Source: Elysia chlorotica (Eukaryota; Mollusca; Gastropoda; Plakobranchidae). From it: a stretch of DNA of 64,000 nt. Location: positions 879,431 through 943,430 of the forward strand of contig RQTK01000057.1 in the NCBI GenBank assembly GCA_003991915.1, in the 5' to 3' direction. Positions 24,901 to 32,490 of the stretch are shown in pieces (the stretch's first letter is position 1; the number at the start of each line of letters is the position of its first letter). The position numbers and the translations under genes were made by a program. The notes under the pieces were generated by a model. The model saw only the letters and a program-made list of their open reading frames with translations. It ran no database searches and was not told the DNA's origin.

Positions 24901-27900
24901 TATAGATCTAGGCAAAAGAAAATGTATGTATCTGTTGGTTCTAACCCTCACCATTCTAAATCTTCCACTCTGTAAAAGTCTATTGTTGAATATGTCATGG
25001 AGAGGATGTGTCTAGTCGTTAATTATCGGTTTTGTCTTGTTGTCAGTGTGTTGTTGACATAGTGTGTCGAAACCTTCTTGTCACCTCCCAACACTTCCCA
25101 AGACTAATGTCTGAAAATTTTACGTGCTGCTAAACAGAGACAGTGCTGGGATATCACGACTCCTGTCACATTATACTGTCACCGACCCAACCAGCAGGGG
25201 ATGAAATAAGACAAATAAGTTGTTGTCTGATTGTGGGTTTCAGACGAAAATGACAAGTAATGCAGACAAAAATCTTTTAAGATTTTTTTATTAGGAGATC
25301 AGAAGATTTTAAATTTTTTACTGAACATACCTCTGTTTGCTTGCTGCCATAATGCCATAATTCTCATCAAAGTGTACATTTGTGGCTGAGCCAAAAGAGT
25401 CTAGGCTCAGACGGTGATGTCGAGGGATGGGCTGAGGATTGTGGTGCTGTCGATCCATCCTTTTATGCCACCTTTTATTGCAATTTTCACACAGTGCCAT
25501 CTGGTTGTCATAGCACTGACGACACAAAAATACTGCTTCATCACCACACACAGAGCAGGCTGAAAAACAAATGTAAGAGCTTGTGAGTTCAATATTCTGT
25601 GCATATAGAAGGAAATCTGTGTATTTATCTTCAGTACATGACGTAACTCTAAATTGTGAACTTTTTCAAATTTATTTTTAGTACATAGTTTAGAAAGGTG
25701 TTCATATTTAATTAATCTTTCATTTTTTTTAAATCGTGCTTATCACACTAAGGTGTAATTAAACACTTTACATGTCATTTTGCTGTGGTTTTTGCTTGCG
25801 TTTTTGGTTTGTTTTTTTTTCGTTTGCTATTGTTGGTTCTTTTGAATCGTTTGCTATTGTTGGTTCTTTTGAACCATATCTAAAAAAATAACATAATGTA
25901 TGCTTTTTTGTAATCCCTTACCATACAAAATGTGACTTTTATATCTTTGCATCAAAAACAACAGCCAATTAGATTTCAGTAAAACTTTATAGCAACTCAA
26001 ACCTATACCTTTTGGTTGTTGTTGTTTTTTTTTTACTTCCTCCTACTTACAAAACTGTGCAATTCCTATAGAGGTTTGAATTGATTATAGGATTATGTTG
26101 CAAGTTTCAACTCTCAATGTATTAAACTAGCTGCTTTTAGGGTCATTTAAAAAAATAATTTACCTCATTTTCTGACTGAACCCCCTCCAATGTTTATAAG
26201 TGTCAAAGAATATGATTGTGGTTGTAAATTGTGTGAGCGAATACATTGCCTCTGTGGTATGGTATTATTATTTCATTATTTTATTATCCTGAAAAAATAC
26301 TTTTAGACATATCCTCCTATTCAACTGTAAGATTGCCAAGGTTCAAAAGCATGCAACATATGCATTCAATCAAGGCTATGAAAACGTGTATAAGTAGATT
26401 ATAATTGCAGATTGCCATTTGCAACATTAAATGCAATTCCCTGCAATGAGACCTCATAAGGAAAGGAGCAAAAAATGAACAGAATGATGAAATACAATTT
26501 TTTTTACAGGTAGAAATTTAATTTAACAAAAGAGCAAGGTAAAAGTGTGATTCTCCATTAAAAAAATATCACTTAATACTTAGTCAATTTCGACCCTTTC
26601 GTATTCTCTATCCCAATAAAACTTACTGAGTTTGCTTGAAGCTGAAAGATCTGAAGGATTTTCCGATGTAGCTGTACCCGGTGCATCTGATCCAGTGATA
26701 GAAGTTTGGACTAAATCTGGAATGGCCTGATTTTCATCCGTCCCAATAATTTGCTGGTTATTAGACTGGGGTAAGAGTAATGAATGAAAGAAATTGTAAA
26801 TTTGTAAAATTGTAAAAAAAATCTTTTATGGAACTCCTTAAAAGTTATGCATTAGGAGGCATCTCAAGGGCAAATGATAAAAATTATCGAGAGCTTTGTG
26901 GTCCAAGTAAAAGTCTCATCCTAGAAAAAGCAAAAACAAAAACAATAAAAAGTTATCTCTCTTCTGTTAACATTTATATGAAAAAGGGAACAAATTGAAA
27001 GGTTTAACAAGTCAGCTCAGACAAGTCTAATTGCTGTTGATTTTTCACAAAAACATGATAAATTTTATAGAATAAAATTGGAACCAACATTACCACCAAA
27101 ATCAAAACACTTTTGTCAAAAGTTGTGGAGCAACTGATCATTTATGGTTGCAAATTTCACTGTGTTAAATTTTACCTGCTCAGAAACTTCCTCTCTTGAT
27201 TTTACTTCTGATGCATGCTGAGATGAGGATTTGTTAGATCTGCCATCGTAGACATCAGAAGAAATTTCCTCAAGATTAGGTATCACACTTCCTTTACTTG
27301 GAACGCTGGCGGGAATGTATAACTCAGCGCCTTTATTATTGTTACACTCTGATACAGTTGCAGGCATGGCTTTTCTTGGCTCTTCAATCTGCAGGAATGC
27401 AATAAATGGAATGTTTGTTTATTCCTCCATAAACAGGAAAAAACAAAGAAAATAAACTGCATTCAAAAGTAGCATCAACAAAAATGTAAATTTAACAAAG
27501 AAGGACAGGTAGTTAAAACATAATTTACAAGATTGTATGCATCCTATTGGTTCTTTGGTCCATTGTCATGAAAAAAGAATTATGTAGTATCTCATGAGTT
27601 GATCAGTGGTGGTGCATGGCATATTTTAAATGCCAGGTGTGGGGGGAAGGTTATTTTGCTTTAGATTTTTCCTTTTGCAGAAAAACAGAGAGATTCTATC
27701 CTTTTCAATTCTTGCTTGGGATAAAAAAAAAAAAAAAGGTTACATCAATTTTGAATCAATAAGCTTGAAAGCACAATGCCTAATTTTAAATCTAGCAGGC
27801 CGGTTTCCATTCAGTTCTATATTACTTTCCACATCAATTTTGCAAACTTTTTTGTTAATACATACAGGCAACTTGATCTGATTCTTGATTTGTGAAATGA

Positions 27901-30667
27901 TATTAGAATACAAGGACCTCTACAAACCTTGAAATTCATAAAACAAGTTATGAGCTGAACAGAAAACAGGAGGAACAATTCAAGTATATGTGTGTGTTAT
28001 TTTGTAAAGCCACACATTCTACTTGACAAACATAATTTAACTAATTGGATATGTGCATTGCATATTTAGGTACCAAATTGAGTGCAACATCAGTCAAGTT
28101 CTGGATTTTTTGGCGACACTCATCATTCAAAGTTGTGGTAATTTTTACAAATTGTGGACTTGTTCATTAACGAGACAACTGACATCTCTAAATAGTGAAA
28201 TGCAAACCTGAGCATTTGTTGGATAGGTCTGAGCCTCCTGACTGGATGCTGAACCTGACATAGTGTCACAGCTCTCCATCATGCTCATCTCTGATGCCTG
28301 GCGCTCTTCGAGCTCATCTCTGAGAGAAAAAAAAATTGTAATTGAAAGTAACGACATTGACTGACTTAAGATATTCAGAAAATATTTTTTTTTAATAAAT
28401 CTCTGTTCCTACATTTATTTTTTTTCAGGTGGGGGAAGGGAGAATAAAACAAAAGTGTGCACAATATTTTCTTATATTAGAAACCAGTTGAACCATGTAA
28501 CTAAAAATCTAAGACAAAAGAGAAGAATTGACAACAGGCTTTACCTGTATTTTTCCTACCATGGTCCACATTTATGCACCTTAGTTGTTTTTTTTTAAAC
28601 TTAAATGAATACTTTCATAGTACAGAAGTTATTTAAATAAATCATTTCAAAAGATCTATTTTCTGTTCATATTACCATTTATCTATGCCTTCAATTAAAT
28701 AACCATAGGACAACTACCATACATTTAATGTAATGCCCTCAAATCTGATTTTAATCACACTCTATCTAGAGTAGCCAAGAACTATAGATAAATAAGGGTT
28801 TTCAATTACAGGATTCTGATCTTTTGAAACAATGGTGATCTCACCTTAAATCTTGAGGTAGATACTGCCCAATGCTCTCTGGGTGAAGATGCCTACCAGA
28901 GCAATAAATTTTGAGCTCAGCAAGAAAAAGTTCCATGTCCGCGATAAGTTTGATCACAGACGACTTGTCAGGGTATTTCCCAGGGGGAAAACTCTGTCCG
29001 AAGTCTGTTACTTCAGTGTAGCCTAATTGAGACAGCACTTGAGAAGATCCCTGTAAAAAGAAATTCTTTTAAGTTCCAATTTCTCCATTGTAGCATATTG
29101 AAAAGATGATAGACCTTCTAACAAAATTGCTAATTGTAGAGAAAGTGACAGAGGCATGGAAAGCAGAGAAGGGTTGAGAAGTTTTGAGGGGCATGGTCGC
29201 AAATGCTACAAAGAATGTTTCTTGGTGGATATTTTTTTTTTAAAGCAATGACAACTAAAATGTTGAAAAGACAACAGGGAGACTCAAAATATGGGACTTT
29301 AAATGTCAATCAATTTACTGGCGAGGTAATTATGCTCAACTTAGAGGGGGATTCGGGTCTAATAAATCACTAGTCACTTATGCCAAGTTATAAGCCTGAA
29401 TAATATGTTTCAAATTGAAACTTCAAATCTAATCACACTGTCTCTCAGTTTTTTGTCGGGTAGTCCATATTAAAAACATATATATTTAAAACTTTTACGA
29501 AGTTACGGTTACGAGGTTGTTTTCACAATTTCTAGTAAAAGATCAATCCCACAAATACAACGGGAGGGTGTTCAGTGACTTTACAGGCGATCATGTAAAT
29601 CTAAAGAAAAGGAAATGGGGATAGATTGCCCATCCTCTCTAAATGCTTGCAACAAATGCACCAGCAAAAACCCTAGCTTAAATCATCCCAAGGGGAGTAA
29701 AAAGTGAGCTTATCGAAACCAACTTGTCAAAAGAACATCAGGATTTGGCGTGAAGTGGAGCAGACAGAAGAGGTTTTATCAAAACCATTCGACTTAGGGA
29801 GTATTGTTGCGGCCTTATGTTCCCAATAAAAAGGCATTAGCACAACCAAACAGGCAATCATACAGTAAGAACGATATAAGGGAAAATTATAATTTTAGGT
29901 ACAGAAAAGGAAAACAATTTGCGAATACTAGTTTACTCACATTTAGAGGGAGAATCTTCCTTTGCACGATTGCATTTTTAAAACTTATGGTTCCCCACTG
30001 CTCCTGTCGATTATCCTTGATTAAGTACTTGGCATATTTGATGATTGTTCTCAAGCCTGAGTGAATGTGCTTGAGACCATCAACACTCTGTAAAAGAAAT
30101 GAAAGTTTCAGTTACCTTTCCAGCTATAAAAAAATAAAATTTATTTTGTGACTAAATTTTCTTGTACTAATTTATAGGTCAACATAATTTAAAAAAAGAA
30201 ATAGATATACAATATCTTTTTTTAATTTACAAAAAGTATCAAACCATACATGCTATAAAAATTAGGTAGCTAGATGATGATAAAAATGTTTTTGACTTAT
30301 CATGTACCATAGCTATATATATGATGTATAAAAAATGTTTTTGACTTATCATGTACAATACTTTTTTTTTAATTACCTGGTTGTTTTGCTTCAAGAGCTC
30401 TGTGACATGTAGAGATATAAATTTTTCCTTCAGAGGCACATCTAATTGGACAAAACCTTGGACAATTGGCTGAACATCCAAATCATTTGACACTGCATTG
30501 AGCAAATGTGCACGAAATTCTAATAACAGAGAATGAATTCCTTCTCTTCCTGCTCTTCTACTCTGAGACGTGCGTGCCTCCCTAATTTGTTGCTCTGCGC
30601 CTTGTGAAGAAACACTTTGGCCAAGCACCAAATTTCCCACCTTGGCAAAAATATTTGGGACAGGCAT
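4913..30667 (-). CDS. RNF31: E3 ubiquitin-protein ligase RNF31 (HOIP/LUBEL-like), whole gene span
   Basis: RBR-type ligase that builds linear (Met1) ubiquitin chains, known from LUBAC and fly LUBEL in NF-kB and innate immune signalling. I joined 26 coding exons in one frame from ATG (30665-30667) to TAG (4913-4915), all with GT-AG borders and matching phases. Order by approximate residue: PUB (60-200), B-box-like zinc finger (370-415), Gln/Pro-rich linker (480-1014), NZF (1103-1130), Ser-rich linker (1258-1385), UBA region (1386-1530), RING1 (about 1690-1735), IBR (1787-1850), RING2 with GGCMHF holding the catalytic Cys (about 1873), LDD (about 1897-2041). The LDD keeps the RDE-CG and HYKEYL motifs of human HOIP. 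Length is about 2052 residues against about 1072 in human; the excess is mainly the linkers. An upstream copy of the linker and UBA exons lies inside the gene. A 5' noncoding exon is likely because an acceptor-like AG lies just before the ATG. Confidence 0.95.
5071..5166. repeat. (GTCT)n/(CT)n microsatellite
   Basis: A GTCT-repeat stretch passes into a pure CT run in the RNF31 intron, ending about 115 bp from the next coding exon. Confidence 0.95.
5282..5450 (-). CDS. RNF31: RNF31 exon, LDD C-terminal half
   Basis: Preceded by TTTTCAG and followed by GTAAAA. It encodes [17 protein letters not shown], close to the human HOIP linear-chain-determining domain. The first base completes a Glu codon split with the upstream exon. 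Confidence 0.93.
5960..6159 (-). mobile_element. TTAA-flanked MITE (piggyBac-like), copy 1
   Basis: About 200 bp, starting TTAACCTTTCCCATTCACG and ending with CATGCGACGTCAAAAGC then TTAA. The ends are imperfect inverted repeats and the interior (GATCTGCACACCTTCC) matches copies near 13.6 and 57.7 kb in the opposite direction. TTAA duplication is the hallmark of piggyBac elements. No transposase is encoded. Confidence 0.75.
6295..6463 (+). repeat. SINE-like dispersed repeat, copy 2
   Basis: Contains GTCCAACCTCAGCACTATA, GGCCCCAAGA, ATTTTATGTGCTGCCAC and CACATTATACTGACACCGAC, all shared with the 60.4 and 63.8 kb copies. It ends about 20 bp before an RNF31 exon, next to its donor site. Confidence 0.85.
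6485..6636 (-). CDS. RNF31: RNF31 exon, LDD N-terminal half
   Basis: Starts after CTCGTAG in phase 0 and ends at GA|GTGAGT, phase 2. The CPVVEQKEF and GNRDEKCG segments align with human HOIP VIEQKE and LRDEACG. The Arg-Asp pair matches residues known in human HOIP to position the acceptor ubiquitin. Confidence 0.9.
6829..6980. repeat. (AG)n microsatellite followed by (CAGA)n
   Basis: A pure AG run of about 60 bp is followed by ACAGACAGAC repeats and another AG run. It gives spurious Arg/Glu and Ser/Leu reading frames on the two strands. Confidence 0.95.
7108..7221 (-). CDS. RNF31: RNF31 exon, RING2-LDD junction
   Basis: Acceptor AACAG, donor GTAAGT, 38 codons in phase 0. [16 protein letters not shown] resembles human HOIP HGHHPRDCLFYLRDWT, which forms the RING2/LDD platform. 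Confidence 0.93.
7452..7570 (-). CDS. RNF31: RNF31 exon, catalytic RING2
   Basis: Encodes [17 protein letters not shown] and [12 protein letters not shown]. The Cys of GGCMHF (codon at 7524-7526) corresponds to human Cys885, which forms the thioester with ubiquitin. All visible zinc ligands are present, so the ligase looks active. Borders are TTTCCAG and GTGAGA. Confidence 0.96.
7786..8112. repeat. Two-copy tandem duplication, about 170 bp unit
   Basis: The block from CACCAGGCAAAATACT through TTCTCTAAAACTTCTA to GGAATCTCACGATAAGATAT occurs twice in the RNF31 intron, with moderate divergence and a small deletion in the second copy. Confidence 0.8.
8234..8348 (-). CDS. RNF31: RNF31 exon, IBR C-terminal part
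   Basis: [17 protein letters not shown] matches the human HOIP IBR-to-RING2 segment (WEEQHRGRSCEDFQNWK). Borders are TTTCAG and GTAAGT. It ends one base into a Gly codon shared with the RING2 exon. Confidence 0.95.
8772..8867 (-). CDS. RNF31: RNF31 exon, IBR N-terminal part
   Basis: Encodes [18 protein letters not shown], then [13 protein letters not shown], with the spaced Cys pairs of an IBR zinc module. 32 codons in phase 0; donor GTGAAG. Confidence 0.94.
9451..9549 (-). CDS. RNF31: RNF31 exon, RING1-IBR linker helix
   Basis: 33 codons in phase 0. It contains [14 protein letters not shown] and ends in FRWCAH, the start of the IBR, matching the human FLWCAQC position. Donor GTGAGT. Confidence 0.92.
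9692..9760 (+). repeat. SINE-like repeat, 5' fragment
   Basis: TTAACGTCCAGCGTCAGCAATATA and the GGCTATA block match the 5' part of the dispersed family, then similarity stops. Confidence 0.65.
10151..10324 (-). CDS. RNF31: RNF31 exon, RING1 second half
   Basis: Encodes [18 protein letters not shown] and WVCPQC, completing the RING1 zinc sites that recruit the E2 enzyme. Acceptor CTCTGCAG, donor GTCAGT, 58 codons in phase 0. Confidence 0.95.
10378..10478 (-). repeat. SINE-like repeat, internal fragment, reverse orientation
   Basis: CCTACTGGTTGGGTGGGTGTC followed by AGTATAATGTGACC is the reverse complement of the GGTCACATTATACTGACACC / CCCAACCAGTAGG block of the family. Confidence 0.8.
11043..11140. 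repeat. Unclassified repeat-like segment with GCGGGAC palindrome
   Basis: GCGGGACAAAATGG and GCGGGACTGTCCCGC occur within 70 bp, followed by a second GCGGGAT. It is much more GC-rich than the surrounding intron and looks like a decayed transposon remnant, but I cannot name the family. Confidence 0.35.
11635..11865 (-). CDS. RNF31: RNF31 exon, pre-RING1 helices and first RING1 cysteines
   Basis: 77 codons in phase 0. [16 protein letters not shown] and RQECQICFG match the human DVVEAVRHSQDRA and AQECAVCG segments. The CQIC pair opens RING1. Acceptor ATGTCAG, donor GTACCC. Confidence 0.93.
12609..13031 (-). CDS. RNF31: RNF31 exon, end of UBA region and following linker
   Basis: 141 codons in phase 0 after CCCTCAG; donor GTAAAG. 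The first part ([20 protein letters not shown], then [14 protein letters not shown]) is a UBA-like helix set matching human HOIP ALTELQRQRLEPFRQRLW. The rest is a Ser/Thr-rich linker. The acceptor region is duplicated just upstream (13022-13466). Confidence 0.92.
13022..13466. repeat. Two-copy tandem duplication, about 215-230 bp unit
   Basis: The segment GAGGGATAATTTG, GAAAGGCATGTTA, AAGGAGTC, CATATGCTGTTCAGAAAGAC and GATTCTTATTTAATTAATTT occurs twice back to back. The first unit includes the acceptor and first bases of the 12609-13031 exon. Confidence 0.88.
13610..13792 (+). mobile_element. TTAA-type MITE (piggyBac-like), copy 2
   Basis: Begins CAACCTTTTCACATCGCATG and ends GATGGGAAAAGGTTAA; the ends are imperfect inverted repeats. 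The interior (GGAAGGTGTGCAGATCAATA, GGTGCTAGCAC) matches the copies at 5.96 and 57.65 kb. The left TTAA has decayed. Confidence 0.75.
13875..13968 (+). mobile_element. TTAA-type MITE, truncated copy 3
   Basis: Only the right half is present (GGAAGGCGTGTAGATCAATG through GATGGGAAAAGATTAA). It lies about 80 bp from copy 2, next to the UBA exon. Confidence 0.75.
14004..14279 (-). CDS. RNF31: RNF31 exon, UBA region (downstream, intact copy B)
   Basis: 92 codons in phase 0 from CCTTCAG|ATGGCAG to CTG|GTAGGT. It contains [13 protein letters not shown] and [11 protein letters not shown], matching human HOIP PLQWLRSEL and GNLDEAVEECV. In human HOIP this region binds the UBL domains of HOIL-1L and SHARPIN. 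This copy has an intact donor, so it is the functional one. Confidence 0.93.
14589..14972 (-). CDS. RNF31: RNF31 linker exon, duplicate copy A
   Basis: 128 codons in phase 0 from CCCCTCAG|CTG to AAG|GTATGT. It encodes a Ser/Asn-rich linker starting [12 protein letters not shown] and ending [11 protein letters not shown]. It differs from the upstream copy (16533-16916) by very few residues (for example PEHPS against PEHSS). Both copies have usable splice sites and the same phase, so transcripts with A, A', or both would stay in frame. Confidence 0.8.
15141..15793 (+). mobile_element. 5'-truncated non-LTR retrotransposon, 3' fragment
   Basis: An open frame (15201-15764) encodes the C-terminal, post-reverse-transcriptase part of a LINE protein: [11 protein letters not shown] and [11 protein letters not shown] followed by a Trp-rich tail are typical of such ORFs. 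A stop is followed by a short GATGATGAT tail. It lies exactly between the two copies of the RNF31 exon-pair duplication. The RT domain itself is missing, so it is dead on arrival. Confidence 0.85.
15840..16118 (-). pseudogene. RNF31: RNF31 UBA exon, upstream copy B' without donor
   Basis: Nearly identical to the exon at 14004-14279 with an intact CCTTCAG acceptor. Homology stops right after the DRQ codons: the donor is gone and the frame meets TAG (15840-15842). Including this exon would truncate the protein before RING1, IBR and RING2. It is either skipped or acts as a poison exon. Confidence 0.8.
16343..16450. repeat. 108-bp insertion in upstream exon-pair copy
   Basis: The intron between A' and B' carries this segment, absent from the other copy. 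It is flanked by AAAACAAATG and AAAATAAATG, which look like an imperfect target-site duplication. I do not recognise its family. Confidence 0.6.
16533..16916 (-). CDS. RNF31: RNF31 linker exon, upstream copy A'
   Basis: 128 codons in phase 0 from CCCCTCAG|CTG to AAG|GTGTGT. Ser/Asn-rich linker just before the UBA region. It is near-identical to 14589-14972. Going by position, the spliceosome meets this copy first after exon 17666-17728. Confidence 0.85.
17666..17728 (-). CDS. RNF31: RNF31 small exon, charged helix
   Basis: 21 codons in phase 0 from GTTACAG to GTATAT: a Lys/Glu/Gln-rich helical segment ([20 protein letters not shown]). Confidence 0.85.
18010..18195. repeat. Unclassified GC-richer segment with GTCGAC/CCGACAATTGTCGG palindromes
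   Basis: CTAATTGTCGACAAGGG and CCGACAATTGTCGGC lie near the two ends of a segment richer in CpG than the intron around it. It may be a decayed transposon. No coding sequence is seen. Confidence 0.3.
18358..18760 (-). CDS. RNF31: RNF31 exon, NZF zinc finger and acidic stretch
   Basis: 134 codons. Starts with [12 protein letters not shown] then [11 protein letters not shown], a Npl4/RanBP2-type zinc finger with W-x-C-x2-C and C-x2-C ligands and the Thr-Phe pair that in other NZFs contacts ubiquitin. A long Asp/Glu-rich region follows. Acceptor TTCCAG, donor GTGATG. Confidence 0.93.
19130..19254 (-). CDS. RNF31: RNF31 exon, proline-rich
   Basis: 41 codons plus two bases, containing [12 protein letters not shown], an SH3-ligand-like proline motif, and PRSPSPSD. 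The acceptor TTAAAG|GATTTA is weaker than the others but is the one that keeps phase 0. Donor GTATGG. Confidence 0.8.
19901..20038 (-). CDS. RNF31: RNF31 exon, linker
   Basis: 46 codons in phase 0 from GCTAGCAG to GTCAGA. A low-conservation linker ([12 protein letters not shown] and GISDLK) supported by phase match on both sides. Confidence 0.78.
21080..22682 (-). CDS. RNF31: RNF31 long exon, Gln/Pro-rich linker with coiled coil
   Basis: 534 codons from AACAG|TTTACC to AAG|GTAAGT, the longest coding exon of the window. Gln-rich and low complexity for about 400 residues, then a Pro/Ser stretch ([18 protein letters not shown]), then a charged helical segment ([20 protein letters not shown]) likely to be a coiled coil. 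It accounts for much of the extra length compared with human HOIP. I recognise no catalytic domain in it. Confidence 0.93.
23023..24256 (+). mobile_element. Non-LTR retrotransposon with 5' inversion (twin priming), TSD 11 bp
   Basis: ATAGTCAACCT at 23023-23033 and 24246-24256 flanks the element as a target-site duplication. The 3' part (24016-24245) is in plus orientation and ends in TGATGATGAT repeats. The 5' part (23031-24015) is inverted: on the minus strand it encodes reverse transcriptase with [14 protein letters not shown] and the catalytic YADDTVLL, ending in FFGHMMRRE. That is exactly where the plus-strand part begins ([14 protein letters not shown]), so 28 bp (23031-23058 and 24016-24043) are present in both directions. 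The element is 5'-truncated. Confidence 0.92.
24358..24459 (-). CDS. RNF31: RNF31 exon, linker after B-box
   Basis: 34 codons in phase with both neighbours, from TTTTCAG to [20 protein letters not shown] and STLLDKGLG are linker sequence without a recognisable domain. Confidence 0.82.
25085..25260 (+). repeat. SINE-like dispersed repeat, copy
   Basis: CCAAGACTAATGTCTGA, ATTTTACGTGCTGC, CACATTATACTGTCACCGAC and CCAACCAGCAGG match the family; followed by TCTGATTGTGGG as in copy 1. Confidence 0.8.
25331..25559 (-). CDS. RNF31: RNF31 exon, B-box-like zinc finger
   Basis: Encodes [27 protein letters not shown] and RQHHNPQP. The Cys/His spacing resembles a B-box zinc finger. Acceptor TTTTTCAG, donor GTATGT. 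It sits between the PUB domain and the NZF. Confidence 0.9.
25822..25877. repeat. Two-copy tandem repeat, about 29 bp unit
   Basis: CGTTTGCTATTGTTGGTTCT plus TTTGAA occurs twice in a row in the intron. Confidence 0.85.
26627..26765 (-). CDS. RNF31: RNF31 exon, Ser/Thr-rich linker
   Basis: 46 codons plus one base from CCCCAG to GTAAGT. Ends in SDLSASSKL and splices in frame into the B-box exon (KL-T-CSVC). Confidence 0.85.
27176..27388 (-). CDS. RNF31: RNF31 exon, linker
   Basis: 71 codons in phase 0 from CCTGCAG|ATTGAAGAG to CAG|GTAAAA. Contains [15 protein letters not shown]. Hydrophilic linker, no domain recognised. Confidence 0.82.
28208..28319 (-). CDS. RNF31: RNF31 exon, acidic/Ser linker after PUB
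   Basis: 37 codons with split first codon, TCTCTCAG to [24 protein letters not shown]. Phase matches both neighbours. Confidence 0.83.
28845..29050 (-). CDS. RNF31: RNF31 exon, PUB domain C-terminal part
   Basis: [18 protein letters not shown] then QSFPPG matches the human HOIP PUB segment (VLCRLGYS, LSFP). Acceptor TTTTTACAG, donor GTGAGA. Confidence 0.92.
29941..30087 (-). CDS. RNF31: RNF31 exon, PUB domain core
   Basis: 49 codons. [19 protein letters not shown] and ISFKNAIVQ align with the human PUB domain (TLVKYLI, W..VKFNNAV), keeping the Asn of the F-x-N-A motif. In human HOIP this pocket binds OTULIN and SPATA2. Donor GTGAGT. Confidence 0.92.
30283..30360. repeat. Short duplicated intronic segment
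   Basis: The segment AAATGTTTTTGACTTATCAT followed by GTAC occurs twice, separated by an AT-rich stretch, just inside intron 1 next to the donor. Confidence 0.8.
30377..30667 (-). CDS. RNF31: RNF31 first coding exon
   Basis: 97 codons beginning [15 protein letters not shown] and ending LLKQNNQ|GTAATT. This ATG is chosen because the frame upstream is short and an acceptor-like CTATAG lies 18 bases before it, pointing to an upstream 5' UTR exon. Helical N-terminus of the PUB module. Confidence 0.88.
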
Positions 30668-32390
30668 CGTGGTAAGATCAGCGTCCTATAGTCTGGTACA
30701 AGAAAGAAAGAAAAAAATTATTGATCTTTTTTTTTCTTTCTTTTCAGTTGATAATATTCAAATAGACATGGGGCATAGAATGTAAAGACAGTCCAGTTAA
30801 GGTACATTTTTTTTCTTATATTGCTATTATTCTTTGTTTATAACTTATATTCATTAATTGCTACAAATCAAATGGATTTAAAAACGTGAGCAAGACTATT
30901 GGAAAAAAAAAACATTTCGAAATTAATTACGATTGTCTAGTATGAAAAGAATGGTAGTTAAAACAATATTATCCTCAAGAAAATTGAGAATTCTTCCCAC
31001 AAAAATATTATATTGCAGTTTTGAAGTCTGTTATTTATTAGTTTGTAAAATGTTGCATCACTTATTGTTATAAATCATAAATTACCTCAGTTACTTTTGT
31101 TTTTGTGACTTTACATATTTGTGTGACAAAAAAATCCCTATTATAAATTCTTCTTTAACAGCATCTGTTCACTGTTCAGACAAAATTCAATATATGTTTG
31201 CTGTATACTTTGAAAAGACATTATTTCTATACTAGTTCTAATTGTGCAACCTCCTCTTAGCTTTAAAAAAAAAAACAACCATACAAAAAAAATGTACAGC
31301 CATCTCTTTAACTGTTGTTAAAGTTTGGTATTTCCGCGCTTATTTTTTTTTATAGCACTCTAGATATTTTGTTTTCATACCTGTAGACTGAGTCTAGATC
31401 TAGATCTAGATCTCTTTTGAAGATTAATACACATTTTAGAACTGATTAACACTATGAGTATGACTGGCCGGAGAACGGCAAAGATACGCGTTATTACTGC
31501 CTGTGTCTTTCAGTTGGGAAAAGTAAATTTTGAGAATTTTCAATGCTTGTGTCACATGGATTTAGGGGTTTACCGTTAAATTTGGTTAACAGTTAGGATA
31601 CTCATCTTTGTAGCCCCATCTCTTGGGTTTTACATTATAAACTATAAAAAGTTCTGAGTAGGCCTATGCCTATAAATATAATGCAATAGGCCTAGGTATC
31701 CAAATCAATTTATCTAGGTTTGGTCCAAGCCAGGCTTTAGGCTAAGGAAAAATATTTGATCTATCTAGAAATCTAGATCTAGATCTAGATCTAGTTACAA
31801 ACTTATCATTTAGCCTTAAGCCTAGATCCTGTTGTTTTACACTAGATCTACATCTATGAGTATGAGTCACCTTTTAAATCGTGTAGAGTTACAGATTAGG
31901 GCTTTGTGGCCATGATCCATCTCAGTAACTGTGTAATCACATTCCTTTATTTCAAGAACGACATCTGTTCCTAACTTACGGTTAAATTAAACCCATAAAT
32001 CTAGATAACAACACCTTATTCGTTACAATATGTTGTGTTGTTACCAGATTTGCTTCATGTCTTATCTGAAATCGGAAATTCTTGGTATTAGCTAAAAATA
32101 AACGTACTTCATATCTTTTCGTTGTTTTTTGTCAATAAAGAGTGAACCGGATATCCCGACCTATCCAAACTCTTATCAAGGACATAATGGAATCTCTTAT
32201 AGGCCTGTCATAATTTAGCACGGATTGTTGTGGGACAGTAGTACATCTAGTAGTACTAGTAGCGTTGGTAGTGGTGGTGGTGGTAGTGGTGGTGGCGATA
32301 GTGATGGTAGTGGTGGTGATAATAATAGTGGTAGTGGTGGTAGTTTTCGTAATAATAATAATACATGTTGTGATAATAAAGATAATGGTA
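30668..32390. other. RNF31 upstream region, no coding exon found
   Basis: Likely holds the RNF31 promoter and 5' UTR exon, but I could not place either. It contains short CTAGAT repeat tracts at 31393-31414 and 31770-31794. No domain-bearing frame was seen. Confidence 0.4.
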
Positions 32391-32392
32391 AC

Positions 32393-32490
<98 letters not shown>
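32265..32490. repeat. (GGT/GAT)-type and (AGT)n trinucleotide repeat
   Basis: Imperfect GGT/AGT repeats pass into an almost pure AGT run of about 100 bp. The poly-Ser, poly-Val and poly-Leu frames here are by-products of the repeat. Confidence 0.95.
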
